Below are positions 54,236-64,000 of a DNA stretch of 64,000 bases, one piece after another (position 1 is the stretch's first letter; each line of letters begins with the position of its first letter). The stretch is from the NCBI GenBank assembly GCA_039707465.1, contig CM077653.1, forward strand, positions 3,673,684 to 3,737,683, given 5' to 3'. Both the position numbers and the translations under genes were made by a program. Origin of the DNA: Rhabdophis nuchalis (lineage: Eukaryota; Chordata; Lepidosauria; Squamata; Natricidae). The notes under the pieces were generated by a model. It was not told the origin of the DNA. It saw only the letters and a list, made by a program, of their open reading frames with translations, and did no database searches.

Positions 54236-54640
54236 TTTCTCCAGAGTTGGAAGGGATCTTAGAGGTCTTCTAGCCCAGCCCCCTGCTCAAGCAAAAGACC
54301 CTCTACCATTTCAGACAAATGGTTGTCCAATCTCTTCTTAAACTCCTCCAGTGATGGAGCACCCACAACTTCTGGTGGCAAGCTTTTCCACTGGTTAATT
54401 GTTCTTGCTGTTAGCAAGTTTCTCCTTAATTCCAGGTTGCTTCTCTCTCTTGATTAGTTTCCACCCAACATTTCTTGTTCTGCCTTCTGGTGCTTTGGAC
54501 AATAAGTTAACCCCGTCTTCTTTGTGGCAGCCCCTCAAATGCTAGAATACTGTTATCGTGTCCCCCTTAGTCCTCCTTTTCTGTAGAATGGCCGTACCCA
54601 ATTCCTGCAACCATTCTTCGTACGTTTTTGTCTCCAGGCA
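54236..54640 (-). mobile_element. CR1 LINE 3' end
   Basis: GGAAGGGATCTTAGAGGTCT, CACAACTTCTGGTGGCAAGC and CAATTCCTGCAACCATTCTT in normal CR1 order, heavily mutated. Confidence 0.85.
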
Positions 54641-54776
54641 GGGACCTTGGAGGTCTTCTAGCCAACCTCCTGCTCAAGCAGAAGACCCTATACCATTTCA
54701 GAAGACTCTCCAATCTCTTCTTAAAAACCTCGTGTGGTGGAGCAACCACAATTTCTGGTGGCATAAGTTTCCACTG
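54641..54776 (-). mobile_element. Second CR1 3' end in tandem
   Basis: GGGACCTTGGAGGTCTTCTA through GGCATAAGTTTCCACTGG restarts the CR1 3' end within the same strand, directly after the first copy. Confidence 0.8.
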
Positions 54777-54780
54777 GTAG

Positions 54781-55033
54781 GAGCGGTGTGGTGGCCTAGA
54801 GGTGGAGCTCTTGCCTCAAAATCAGGAGGCTGTCGGTTTGATCCTAGATAGAGTCAGATCTTTCTCTCTCTGGGCACAATGAGACTATATCTGCTGAACA
54901 AAACTCCGCATTGGCGACAGGAAGGGCATCTGGCCAAGGAAACATTCTGATAGCTCCATTGGGTTGCCCAGACTCCACCCTGCAAGGAATTATGGGGTGA
55001 TTAAAAGATGATGGTGGTGATGATGATGATATA
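54781..55033 (+). mobile_element. tRNA-type SINE, third family, with (GAT)n tail
   Basis: GCGGTGTGGCCTAGAGGTGG and GGTTTGATCCTAGATAGAG form the pol III head. The body has CATTGGCGACAGGAAGGGC and CAAGGAATTATGGGGTGA; the tail is (GAT)n. Confidence 0.7.
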
Positions 55034-55230
55034 TTTCTACTGGTTATTTGGTCTAATGGTCAGGAAATTCCTCCTTAATTCCCGATTGCTTCTCTCCTTC
55101 ATTAGTTTCCCTCCACTGTTTCTTGTCTTCCCTTCTGGTGCTTTGGAGAATAGCTTGACGCCCCCTCTTCTTTGTGGCAGCCCCTGAGATATTGGAACAC
55201 TGCTATCATATCCTTCTTTTTCCTAGAATA
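55034..55230 (-). mobile_element. CR1 LINE internal fragment
   Basis: CTGGTTATTTGGTCTAATGG and GCCCCCTCTTCTTTGTGGCA; this piece continues the 54641-54776 CR1 order, so the SINE at 54781 was inserted into that CR1. Confidence 0.8.
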
Positions 55231-55828
55231 TGTCATAATTATGCAGGCAGTTAATATAGCTCCCTTTCAACAATATCCCGCTTATTCTGGAGAAGAGTCC
55301 CTCTATTTTGAGGGTGAAGAGCTCAGCTTTAGTTCTTACAATCATCCCTTTAAAAGATTTCGGTAGAAATTCTGAGCTATTTCTATTTCTGGAATCTTGG
55401 ATGTTGTTGCTGGAGTCGGCTCCCATTGCTAGGGTAGATCTCAGTGGTCTGATCTCATGGAGATGATGCACCATGTGTTCACAGATTCCTGCTGCTTATC
55501 TGCTTTCCTTGTTGGAAGCTTATCCTGCCAAGGGAATCTTTTTTTTTTTTAAATCTCCTTCTGAGATGCACCCTTGGTTTATCCAGCTTAGACCCGTCAG
55601 CATCGGCTATCGATGTCTCTTTCAGACAGGAGTTTTTTCAAATCCTATCAGGAGATGCTGGAGCATGAAGCTAAATCTTCTACACAGAACAGACGTGAGC
55701 TGGTACCGAATTGTAATCCTCATCTTCTCACGTGCTCTTTCCGTGCTTTTTACTACTTTGGTTTAGGAAGAGATGCAGCGAAAACTGTGTCGGATGAGCC
55801 ATTGCCGAGGCTTCTGAAGTAGAGCAGT
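55231..55828. other. Single-copy region, no gene seen
   Basis: The plus-strand frames at 55473-55766 and 55613-55822 lack any known motif. Confidence 0.3.
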
Positions 55829-55980
55829 CCCCAAGGTGTTTTCTCAAGAGGCAACTGTTTTTTCCTTGAAGACCTTTCAAGGAAGAAGAAGAAGCTCATC
55901 CAAGAAGCTTCTTCAGTTTTTGGAGTTCAGGTCTCCAGAACTGAAGAAGCCTCAGTTCTTCAAACTTCTTCTTCTTATCG
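55829..55980 (-). mobile_element. Penelope-like foldback, minus arm
   Basis: GAGGCAACTGTTTTTTCCTTG and CTCATCCAAGAAGCTTCTTC; the plus arm lies beyond a LINE insertion at 56536-56663. Confidence 0.5.
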
Positions 55981-56533
55981 GACATTAACGCAATTGAGCA
56001 GGTCCATTTCATGAGAAGAGTCCTCCACTCCATTGCTCACACTGGAATACCTTATACCACTAGGCTTGAAATTTTGAGCTTGGACAACCTGGAACTATGC
56101 CGCCTGTGGTCTGACCTACACATAATACACAAAATTGCCTGCTACAACATCCTATCTGTCAACGACCACTTCAGCTTCAACCTCAATAATACACGGGCAA
56201 ACAATAGATACAAACTCAAGGTAAATTGCTCCAAACTCGATTGCAGAAAATATGACTTCAGTAACAGAGGGGTCAATGCCTGGAATGCTCTACCTGACTC
56301 CGTTGTTACATCCTGAAACCTCCACAACTTCAACCTTAAACTGTCTACTTATGGACCTCACCCCATTCCTAAAAGGTCCGTAAATGGGTTGTGCATAAGC
56401 GCACCAGTGTGCCTACCATCCCTGTCCTACTGTCCCCATTTATTTGTACCCATTTCCTTTGTTCATGTCCATGTTTATACTTATACCTGTGATCTTGTAC
56501 GTGTTTGACAAGCTAAAGAAAGAAATAAAATAA
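55951..56533 (+). mobile_element. Non-LTR LINE ORF2 C-terminus and 3' UTR
   Basis: Reads RRVLHSIAHTGIPYTTRLE, HKIACYNILSVNDHFSFN and GVNAWNALPDSVV, then a 3' UTR ending AAAGAAATAAAATAAA. AACTGAAGAAGC flanks it at about 55938 and 56533, a possible target duplication. It is the fullest copy of the 35.1 and 43.0 kb family. Confidence 0.8.
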
Positions 56534-56535
56534 AC

Positions 56536-56663
56536 TGAAGAAGCTTCTTGGAGGAGGAGCAAAATGTCTTCAAGGAAAAACAAAGTCCAGTTGCCTCTTG
56601 AAGAAGCACCTTTGGGACAACCATGACCTGGATGATGGAGAATCTCCATAGACACTTTGAATA
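56536..56663 (+). mobile_element. Penelope-like foldback, plus arm
   Basis: GAAGAAGCTTCTTGGAGGAG, AATGTCTTCAAGGAAAAAC and the tail CACCTTTGGGACAACCATGA. Confidence 0.5.
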
Positions 56664-57171
56664 TCCTTGTGTTAGCATCTTTTGGACTAGAAGGAAATAT
56701 ATTGTTTTGGATGGAATTGCTTACCTGAAAAGGCCAATTGGAAAACACAAAGGCTCTGCAATATACTCCTAAGAAGGGAAGAGAGACGGACTCTCCCTCA
56801 GGATAGAACCAGACAGTTCTTCAATGCAGGAGTCTAACTCTATCGATTAACAGAAGATTTAAAAATAAATAAGCCTGACCTCTGCCCTCAAAACCAGCTG
56901 GGTTTCCAAACTTCTTAAACTTACTGGAGTGACATTTCTGTTGTTCACATATAACGCTCTAATACACCCATACCACATACACAGACAGAGACATAAACAC
57001 TCTTCATTTCTGTACACACCAGTTTCATCTACATCCACGCAATGCACGATGTTAATTCTGCTCTTCGATGCTTGCTTCGGAGCTCATCTGCAACGATTCT
57101 TTCCCCATTCCAAATTTCTCTCAGAACAACTGCTAAAGATAAACCTGGATTTGTTGGACATGTACCTGTAA
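56664..57171. other. Single-copy spacer, nothing recognised
   Basis: No family or gene recognised. Confidence 0.3.
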
Positions 57172-57179
57172 GTCTAGAG

Positions 57180-57434
57180 CAGGAGTCTCCAACCTTGGCA
57201 ACTTTTAGACTTGTGGACCATCTCCCAGAATTCCTCAGGCAGGCTCCGACCAATCTTGGCGTCTTTAAGACTTGTGGACTCCAACTCCCAGAATTCCTCA
57301 GTCAGGCTCCAACCTTAGCATCTTTAAGCCTTGTGGGCTTCAACTCCCAGAATTCCCCAGCCAGCATGGCTGATTGATGAATTCTAGAAATTGAAGTCCA
57401 CAAATCTTAAAATCGCCAAGGTTGGGGAGCCCTG
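57180..57434. mobile_element. Palindromic hAT MITE with a tripled left arm
   Basis: CAGGAGTCTCCAACCTTGGC to GCCAAGGTTGGGGAGCCCTG. The left-arm unit (CTTTAAGACTTGTGGACT type, then CCCAGAATTCCTCAG) occurs three times. Flanks GTCTAGAG and ATCTGGAG match in 6 of 8. Confidence 0.8.
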
Positions 57435-58145
57435 ATCTGGAGCGTTCTTCAATCTACTTGTGAGTCATTTGTGGTATTACACAACATATAGGTTTGGATG
57501 AAACACTGAACTCTGACATCTATATAACCAAAGTTTGAAAGAACTGATCTAAAGAGCCTTTCTTTCCCTTTAGTGCAGGGAACGACTTACAAAAATGGCA
57601 TTTTGTGACTTACAGTAAAGGCAAGAGTAGTCTTGAAGAAGATGCTTCTTTGTGCTTCAAAGCTCTGTCAGCCGCTCTGAGTGTTTTTAAGCACACAGGT
57701 GTGTGTTTTTTAAAGAAAAATATGGAAGGATAAATCAGTTTAATTCCCTAAAATAAATTCACTCCCCAGTCTTCGATGATGAAAAATTCCTAGGAAAAAG
57801 GCCTTTGTCTCCATCTTTCTCGGCAATCAATTGTTGGGCCCGTCACAGAGGTGAGAATAATGGTCTTGTCAAAAGTCCCATAAGCAGAGCGACGGATGGC
57901 TGGGTCAGCATTTGAGGACAACCGTAGATCATCGCCTTTTCCTCTGCAGGAAGAAGGGTTCCTCCAAGGTGTAAACCCCTCTGGAGGTGGCAGAGAAGGG
58001 TGGAGAGAGCCCTGTCAAACATTCGTTGGGAGCTTGATGTGCAACGTTGTGTTTGCAATTGGCAAAGTAGGAAAGAATGAAGTCAGGAGAAGAAGAGAGG
58101 GATTCCAGTTGGTTGCCAGGATGCAAGTTGGCCCTAAGTCCAAGG
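57435..58145. other. Single-copy region, no gene seen
   Basis: Nothing recognised; open frames near 57900-58140 run into the following LINE relic. Confidence 0.3.
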
Positions 58146-58599
58146 AAGTTGAAGTGCCCCATACATCCCTTAGACCGATACGCTCCCACAGAGAGGGCCT
58201 TCTCAGGGTGCCGTCGGCCGGACAATGCCGACTGGCGACACCCAGGGGAAGAGCCTTCTCTGTGGCGGGCCCCGCCCTTTGGAACGACCTACCCCCTGAA
58301 CTCCGGACCATCACCGACCTCCGCCTCTTCCGCCAATGTCTAAAGACATACTTTTTTCATCAAGCCGGCCTAGTCTAACCTCCCATTGGGACTTTTAGAA
58401 AAGTTTTAAATTGGGTTTTTAATTAATAATTGGTTTTAGCACAGGTTTGGGATTTAATATATATTTTAAATTATTTATCTATGTTCTATTTTTGTATGTT
58501 TTTTAAATCTCCTGTGCGCCGCCCTGGGTCCTCTGCGGAGAAGGGCGGGATATAAATGTAATAAAATAAAATAAAAATAAATAAAATAAATAAGATCAC
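58146..58599 (+). mobile_element. L2-like LINE 3' end with readable C-terminus
   Basis: The plus strand reads IRSHREGLLRVPSAG, GRAFSVAGPALWNDLPPEL and LKTYFFHQAGLV, then a 3' UTR ending GAGAAGGGCGGGATATAAAT and a (AAATA) tail. Confidence 0.88.
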
Positions 58600-58605
58600 G
58601 GGTCT

Positions 58606-58680
58606 ATAATAATAATAATAATAATAAATTTTATATATATCCCGCTCTCTCTCCCCGAAGGGACTCGAGGCGGGTTCTAT
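58606..58680 (-). mobile_element. L2-like LINE 3' terminal scrap with (AAT)n tail
   Basis: (AATAAT)n then TATCCCGCTCTCTCTCCCCG, tail-to-tail with the preceding L2 copy. Confidence 0.65.
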
Positions 58681-58794
58681 TTGAACCAGGGTTGGTTCAG
58701 TACCGGAATCTGCACTCCAGGAAGTAGATGGGTCCAGAACAAACTAGAAATTTAACTGAAATAAAACAAAATCATGAATATGCCATTAATCTGC

Positions 58795-59089
58795 AGGCTT
58801 TGTCCGGAGGCTGGAGAAGGTGAAAAATGGCTCCAATGGGCCGACTGGAAATTCAGAAATGATCTGTTTCCGGCTTTGGGGGTCATCCAGGGGGTCGGGG
58901 GAGGCCATTTCCGCCCTCCCAGACTTCAGGAAAGCCTCCGGGGCCTGGGGAATAGTTGTGTGTGCATGCGTGGAGGTTGGTGTCATGCACAAATGTGCAG
59001 GCAGGTGGGGAGATTGAGTGGGTACGCATGCGCAATAGCATGCACACGAGCAATTTTGGCACACTGTAAGAAAAGGTTCGCCATCACTG
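58795..59089 (+). mobile_element. hAT MITE right part, 4223 family
   Basis: The end CAATTTTGGCACACTGTAAG then AAGGTTCGCCATCACTG matches the 4223 and 20786 copies. The left terminus is lost. It abuts a CR1 fragment, as does the 20786 copy. Confidence 0.7.
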
Positions 59090-59160
59090 GAATAGGATCT
59101 CCTACTTGAGCAGGGCGTTGGACTAGAAGACCTCCGAGGTCCCTTCCAGCTCTATTCTGA
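59090..59160 (+). mobile_element. CR1 3' end scrap
   Basis: ATAGGATCTCCTACTTGAGC and GGACTAGAAGACCTCCGAGG. Confidence 0.8.
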
Positions 59161-59985
59161 TTGAATTCAGCTCCCGAGATCAGCTAAGGTCCACCAGCTG
59201 TGGCCCCAATTGCCTATTCATTCAATACATTTAATATAATCATTTGGCGAATTTAATAATTTTCCCATTCTTCACCTTAACCATTATAATTAACTGCCAA
59301 ATGGTGGTGGTATTCTGGGAGTAGTATTCAACATTTTCAGAGGCCCCACATGGCGCTGAGATTTTAAGTTGTACATCCCTGCTCTGGGCCACTCCTGAAT
59401 GATCCTTTAGAATTGTTGGAAGAATTGCAAATTGTTCTCTTTTTCATTGCAAACTCCATTGTGCATCAAGGCCTATAATTAAGTAGAGACATTTAGGTTC
59501 CTAAAAATGTGTGCCACACTTGCTTTAGCATAAAATTTAAAGGGGGGAAAATGCAAGCAAATTATCAAGACTGTGACAAATAGGCACTATTGTTGTATGA
59601 TTTATGGCATGCCAAATATTCACTGTAAAACGTCACTGGCTACCACGTGAAAACATAAAGCATAAACATGTCATTCTTTTACACAGGAAACTGGAATTAT
59701 TTCTAGGGAGGGAAGGCTAAAATGATATATTTAGCTGAAAATGCTGAAACCCCTTAAGTTTTAGTGACAGGTGAGATCATGCTCATTTTGCTTTGAACAT
59801 GAAGAAGGATGAAATGTAGGAATGTAGTGTTGCTCCTGGTCTCATTCTGAACATTGTCCTCCAAAATCCAAGCTGTATTCCTGAAGTTCAGTGGGTCATT
59901 CTAACACACCTAGGGACACTCTGTTGACCTCCAGGTCAACGATCTTGGTTTGGGATGGAAACTCCTCACAGCACAGAGAGCAAAC
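59161..59985. other. AT-rich single-copy region; possible conserved non-coding element
   Basis: 59450-59700 is AT-rich and non-repetitive by eye, with motifs such as GTATGATTTATGGCATGCC. Not coding on either strand. Confidence 0.3.
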
Positions 59986-59989
59986 AGAA

Positions 59990-60700
59990 CTAGGAAATAC
60001 GAACACAGTGACTATTATTATTATTTCTAAATAATTGTTATTGAATGTTTTAATCTTTAAAAACAATAAGAAAAACACAACAAGAAAGAACAAAACACAA
60101 AACATACATAACAATATACAGTAATGTTACAGCCTTCTGTATTGGCTTTCCTGCTTAGCTTTTATAATTCTCCATTCTGCATTGCCTTCCTATTGCTTTA
60201 ACCTTGTCTTATAATATAACAACAGTTAGTATTAACACTTACAATAATATTGATTATTTGTATCACCATATATTTATATTCTCTATTTTCTGTTTTGGCT
60301 TCTGATTTCTAGCCACTTATACATTTTGTTCCATACTTTATAGAAGTTCGATTCTTCTCTTTCTTTTAGTTCTATTGTCATTTTGTCCATTTCTGTGCAT
60401 TCGAGTATTTTCCTGATTATAGTTTCATCTGAGGGTGTATTGATTTCCCCCCCAGTTTTGTGCAAAAGTAATCCTGGCTGCAGTGAGTACGTGTATGATT
60501 ATGTATCGAGATTGTTTATCCATTTTTTGGTCTAGTAGTCCTAATAAGAACACTTCTGGTTTGAGTTCTATTTTTCTCTCCATAATTTCTTCCAACCATT
60601 TCCGAATTTTGCATCAGTACTTCCTTGACATGGGGCATGTCCACCACACATGATAGAAAGTTCCAGGCTTGTGGCTGCTATGGATGCAGTGATTAGATGA
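59990..60700 (-). mobile_element. L1-type LINE ORF2 C-terminus and 3' UTR
   Basis: The minus strand reads FYHVWWTCPMS, KWLEEIMERKIELKPEVFLL, LLDQKMDKQSRYIIIHVLTA and, after a frameshift, ECTEMDKMTIELK and KWLEI. I recognise this as the terminal domain of vertebrate L1 ORF2. Stops and a frameshift make it dead. Confidence 0.75.
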
Positions 60701-60924
60701 CAACCTTTTGAAGCCATCAAGTTGATGATGATGCAAAATAGCCAGAGAGGGCACGGCTGTTCTTCAGACCAAGAAGATCAGGTGTTATGGACCACTTATA
60801 TAGCCTGCTCTCCAGAACGACGTCCATCTCTTTTGAAGGAAGTCCTAATGAAACCTGAGCTACTTTCAACTTAATATTTATTTTATTGTAACTCCACTGC
60901 ATCATCTTCTGATACTGTGCTTTT
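60701..60924. other. Unrecognised spacer
   Basis: A short minus frame (60905-60717) has no known motif. Confidence 0.3.
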
Positions 60925-61492
60925 TTAGTCTGTCATCTGCACCCCCGTCACTGTCTGGTTTTGCTCTGCAACGCAACAAGACAGACACAGACTTCAGAGG
61001 AGAATCAGAACTGCAGAAAAAACAATTACGGCCAACCTGCCTTCCATTGAGGACCTGCACACTGCAGGAGTCAAATGGAGGGCAGTGAAAATATCTACAG
61101 ACCCTCACATCCTGGACATAAATTGTCTCAACTACGCTATAGGACACTGCACACCAAGACAGCTAGACACAAGAACAGTTTTTTTCCCCAAACGCCATCC
61201 CTCTGCTAAACAACTAATTACCATAACACTGTCAAATAATTTATTAAGACTGTATTACTATTATTCTTCTCTTCCTTACTAGTATCTATCTCTTCCAACT
61301 TATTACTATAACCATGTTGCTTGTATCTTTCAATTTACATTTTTAATTGTTTCCTAATATGATTTGATAGCTTATTAGTAAGCTTGACTATCACTAAGTG
61401 TTGTATCTTTTTATTCTTGGTGAATATATTTGATTCTCCTTACTGAGAGAATATACACCAGACAAATGCCTTATATGTCCAATTACACTTGG
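60925..61492 (+). mobile_element. CR1-L3/Snake1-type LINE 3' end with C-terminal relic
   Basis: The plus strand reads RLQRRIRTAEKTITANLPSI, VKISTDPHILDINCLNY and RTVFFPKRHPSAKQL, a reverse-transcriptase C-terminal tail. The 3' UTR ends CACTTGGCCAATAAAGAATT and runs into (ATTCT)n. Confidence 0.7.
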
Positions 61493-61995
61493 CCAATAAA
61501 GAATTGAATTCTATTCTGTTCTGTTCTTTCCACATTCTGTTCTATTCTATTCTTTCTCCTACTCTATTCTTTCTCCTATCCTATCCTATTCTATTCTTTC
61601 CATATTCTATTCTTTCCACATTCTATTCTATTCTACTCTTTCTCCTATCCTATCCTATCCTGTTCTATTCCTATTCTATTCTGTTCCATTCTATTCTTTC
61701 TCCTATCCTATCCTATCCTATACTTTCCACATTCTATTCTTTCCACATTCCATTCTGTTCTGTTCTGTTCTTTCTCCTATCCTATTCTATTCTATTCTTT
61801 CCATATTCTATTCTTTCCACATTCTATTCTATTCTATTCTATTCCATTCCATTCCATTCCATTCCATTCTATTCTTTCTCCTATCCTATCCTATCCTATC
61901 CTATCCTATCCTATTCTTTCCATATTCTATTCTATTCTTTCCACATTCCATTCTGTTCTGTTCTGTTCTTTCTCCTATCCTATCCTATTCTAATG
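61493..61995 (+). repeat. (ATTCT)/(CTATC)-type satellite on a LINE tail
   Basis: Variants TTCTATTC, TTCTGTTC, CTATCCTATC and TTCTTTCCACATTC alternate, giving a loose higher-order structure. The 175-codon frame is an artefact. Confidence 0.95.
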
Positions 61996-62534
61996 GGTTC
62001 TTCTCATGTTGCATGATCATGTTTGGGTTCTTTCCTCATTTTGCAAGCCGTTGCATGAAGATTCAACTTTAAGTGACAAGAAAAAGGGACTCTCCATTCC
62101 TGTACACTTCTGAGAGGTTTAAGAAGAACACAAGATGGGCTCCTGTGTGTAATAATCCTGCATTTTATTTCAAAGAAGCAGGTTTTCCTCTTTTCATTTA
62201 TGAATTGTGCTCAGCAGACGATAGAACATGCTCTTGCATTTAAATCAAAATGAGAGTTTCAGGTTTCTTCTCAACACAATAGATTCTTCTGGGATATGGA
62301 GCATAAAACCTTCCTCTGTAGCAATAGAATAATGTGATTTTCAGTGCCTGCAAACCTTCCTGTTCATTTATGACAGCGTGTATTGATTAAAAGAGCTCGA
62401 CAATGAGTAAACAGATGAGCGTAGCTGGAATAAATAAATACGCATACATAATTTGCCAGCAGTCTTAATATTCCAGGACCTCCCATGCAGAAATGACAAG
62501 GTCCTGGGCCTGGCCATTCTTCCTTTCTTTAGAC
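61996..62534. other. Single-copy region; possible conserved non-coding element
   Basis: 62100-62420 is AT-rich and non-repetitive (CATTTATGACAGCGTGTATT). No coding evidence. Confidence 0.3.
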
Positions 62535-62633
62535 CAGTGTTTCTCACCTTAGACAGTTTTAAGTCAAGTGGACTTTGAGACTGGCTGGCTGAGGAATTCT
62601 GGGAGTTGAAGTGCACATCTCTTAACGTTGCTT
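62535..62633. mobile_element. Palindromic hAT MITE, 3'-shortened
   Basis: CAGTGTTTCTCACCTTAGAC; inner arm GAGGAATTCTGGGAGTTGAA. Flanks CTTTAGAC (62527-62534) and TTTTAGAC (62634-62641), 7 of 8. Confidence 0.7.
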
Positions 62634-62829
62634 TTTTAGACCATGTCTCATCTTGGAGTTTGGCCCAATCTATCTCCTGCTGGTGCTTTTCCCAAGATCT
62701 CTGACTCCAAACCACAAGGCTTAAATGCCAGGAAAGGTATAATTCATAATCAACCTTGAAGAGAGTGTTCCAAACAATTGATCCCTCTTTCATTTTTAGC
62801 ATTACCTGGAAAAGATCTTGCAACCTTGG
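62634..62829. other. Single-copy spacer, nothing recognised
   Basis: No family or gene recognised. Confidence 0.3.
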
Positions 62830-63085
62830 AAAGGTTCCATAAATCTAACCCTATCACCCATCTCTTCCCACTTACGACTGCAGGACTATAACTTTCTTGC
62901 TTGTATTCTTACGATTTATATTGATATTGATTGTTTCCTGATTGCTTAATGATATGACTATCATTAAGTGTTGTACTTTATGATTCTTGACAAATGTATC
63001 TTGTCTTCTTATGTACACTGAGAGCATCTGCACCAAAGACAAATTCCTTGTGTGTCCAATCACACTTGGCCAATAAAGAATTCTA
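62830..63085 (+). mobile_element. CR1-L3/Snake1-type LINE 3' UTR
   Basis: TATTGATTGTTTCCTGATTG, TGTGTCCAATCACACTTGGC and CAATAAAGAATTCTATTCTG match the ends at 17.4 and 61.4 kb. Confidence 0.75.
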
Positions 63086-63109
63086 TTCTGTTCTATTCTG
63101 AAATGGTAG

Positions 63110-63180
63110 AGTATTCTGCCTAAGCAGGGGGTTGGACTAGGAGACCTCCAAGGTCCCTTCCAACTCTGTTATTCTATTTT
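63110..63180 (+). mobile_element. CR1 3' end scrap
   Basis: AAGCAGGGGGTTGGACTAGG to CCAACTCTGTTATTC. Confidence 0.85.
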
Positions 63181-63901
63181 TCTTAAAGTAGAGCCAATTT
63201 TTCACCACTATTCATAACTGGAGCAGCACCCAGCCGTGGTATCGCTGGTGTGCATATTTATTTTTGAATGTTTTTTTCCCCTTCTTTCCCTCCCTCCTTC
63301 CATCACTGTCAGAGACCCAGTCTGTGTCAGCATTGTGCATCCTTTCTGCCACTTAACAGTGGCCTCCTCTAATAATAGGCTAATAATCATAGCAACTTCC
63401 TGAGGTTACCGCCAGCCTTCCACACCGATTATACGTTGCAAATAAATATACTTCCTTCTGCACGGTGGGGTCAATAATTAAAGCTCCCTCTGGCTCTTTC
63501 TCCTTCTCCACTTTCTGCTACTGACATGAGCCGATGGCAGATGAAATTGCTGCTTCTTGCTGCTTGCACAGAAGTTCTCACGGGGTTCACCCCTCCTCCT
63601 CCTCCTCCTCCCCCTCCTCCCGCCCCTCTCCATCTCTTTTTAAAGCATTTGCTGAGTCCATTAATTTGTGGCTGTTTTGCCTGTGACAAAGACAGGAGCT
63701 GGGCTGCAGTCTAATTAAGCGGTGCTAAAAAAAAAATTCCTAAGCAGGAATAGAACTTGGAAAGAAATGCATGTTCCTCCTAGGTTGAGGAATAATCCCG
63801 CATCTGCCATGGATTACCCATTTTATTGGGGAATCTGGAGAGCTGCCCAATATCACCTGGAGCTACAACAACAAGGTTGCTATAGCAGCTACTGCAAGTG
63901 T
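63181..63901. other. Single-copy region with (CCT)n; possible conserved element
   Basis: (CTC)n-like at 63592-63628. 63640-63720 (CATTAATTTGTGGCTGTTTT and GTCTAATTAAGCGG) is non-repetitive and homeodomain-site rich. No exon recognised. Confidence 0.3.
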
Positions 63902-64000
63902 CGGCAAACTTAAACATTCAAAGAGCCACAAAGGCCCTAACCGGAAACCCACCCTTGAGTTCTGGAGCCAACCGGAAGTCCAGTTCCCCCACCATAGAAT
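63902..64000 (-). mobile_element. DNA-transposon-like element, cut by the window edge
   Basis: ATTCAAAGAGCCACAAAGG and CCGGAAGTCCAGTTCCCCC are the reverse complement of the 18635-18925 family. Confidence 0.5.

Noticed and set aside
61489..62016. 175-codon plus-strand frame
   Set aside because: It is the satellite on the LINE tail.

Overview
The window looks like non-coding DNA from a squamate reptile, most probably a snake. The basis is the repeat content: tRNA-derived SINEs of the Sauria-SINE type ending in a Bov-B-like CCTTTACCTTTA tail, Bov-B (RTE) fragments, CR1 and L2-like LINE 3' ends, LINE tails that run into (ATTCT)n/(AATAG)n arrays, many hAT-type MITEs, and very long simple repeats. 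I found no host protein-coding gene, exon, functional tRNA, rRNA or CRISPR array. The long open frames are translations of simple repeats or decayed LINE reverse-transcriptase tails.

Layout. 0-7.5 kb: a Sauria-type SINE, an LTR relic, L2-like and CR1 3' ends, Penelope-like foldbacks, two adjacent hAT elements and a 142-bp palindromic hAT MITE inside a CR1. 7.5-15 kb: a 1.5-kb unrecognised single-copy block, SINEs with a (GGAA)n array, an L2-like reverse-transcriptase relic and two foldback elements. 15-24 kb: a Helitron-like element containing (GATA)n plus an L2 fragment, a perfect 36-bp-arm hairpin, an L1-like relic, SINEs of two families, and a hAT inserted in CR1. 24-40 kb: Bov-B, GA-rich satellite, a hAT nested in a hAT, two solo LTRs with perfect 5-bp target duplications, a hAT MITE carrying a 76-bp minisatellite, and a multi-level nest with a mariner-like TA-flanked element. 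40-55 kb: polypurine minisatellites, a LINE broken by CR1, a long (CTT)n tract, a 1.2-kb minisatellite made from a hAT MITE interior, and a 1.1-kb higher-order (AATAG)-type satellite on a CR1 tail. 55-64 kb: LINE, L1, hAT and CR1 relics, another LINE-tail satellite, and AT-rich single-copy stretches that could be conserved non-coding elements.

Nothing here works as an operon or pathway. The order of events can be read from nesting and target-site duplications: old CR1/L2 relics were hit by hAT MITEs, LTR elements and SINEs, and tandem arrays grew at LINE tails and inside MITEs. The most interesting theme is that transposable elements act as seeds for new satellites by at least two routes: LINE 3' tails (17.3, 48.7 and 61.5 kb) and MITE interiors (36.4 and 46.2 kb). 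Family names are from memory of consensus sequences and were not checked against a database.
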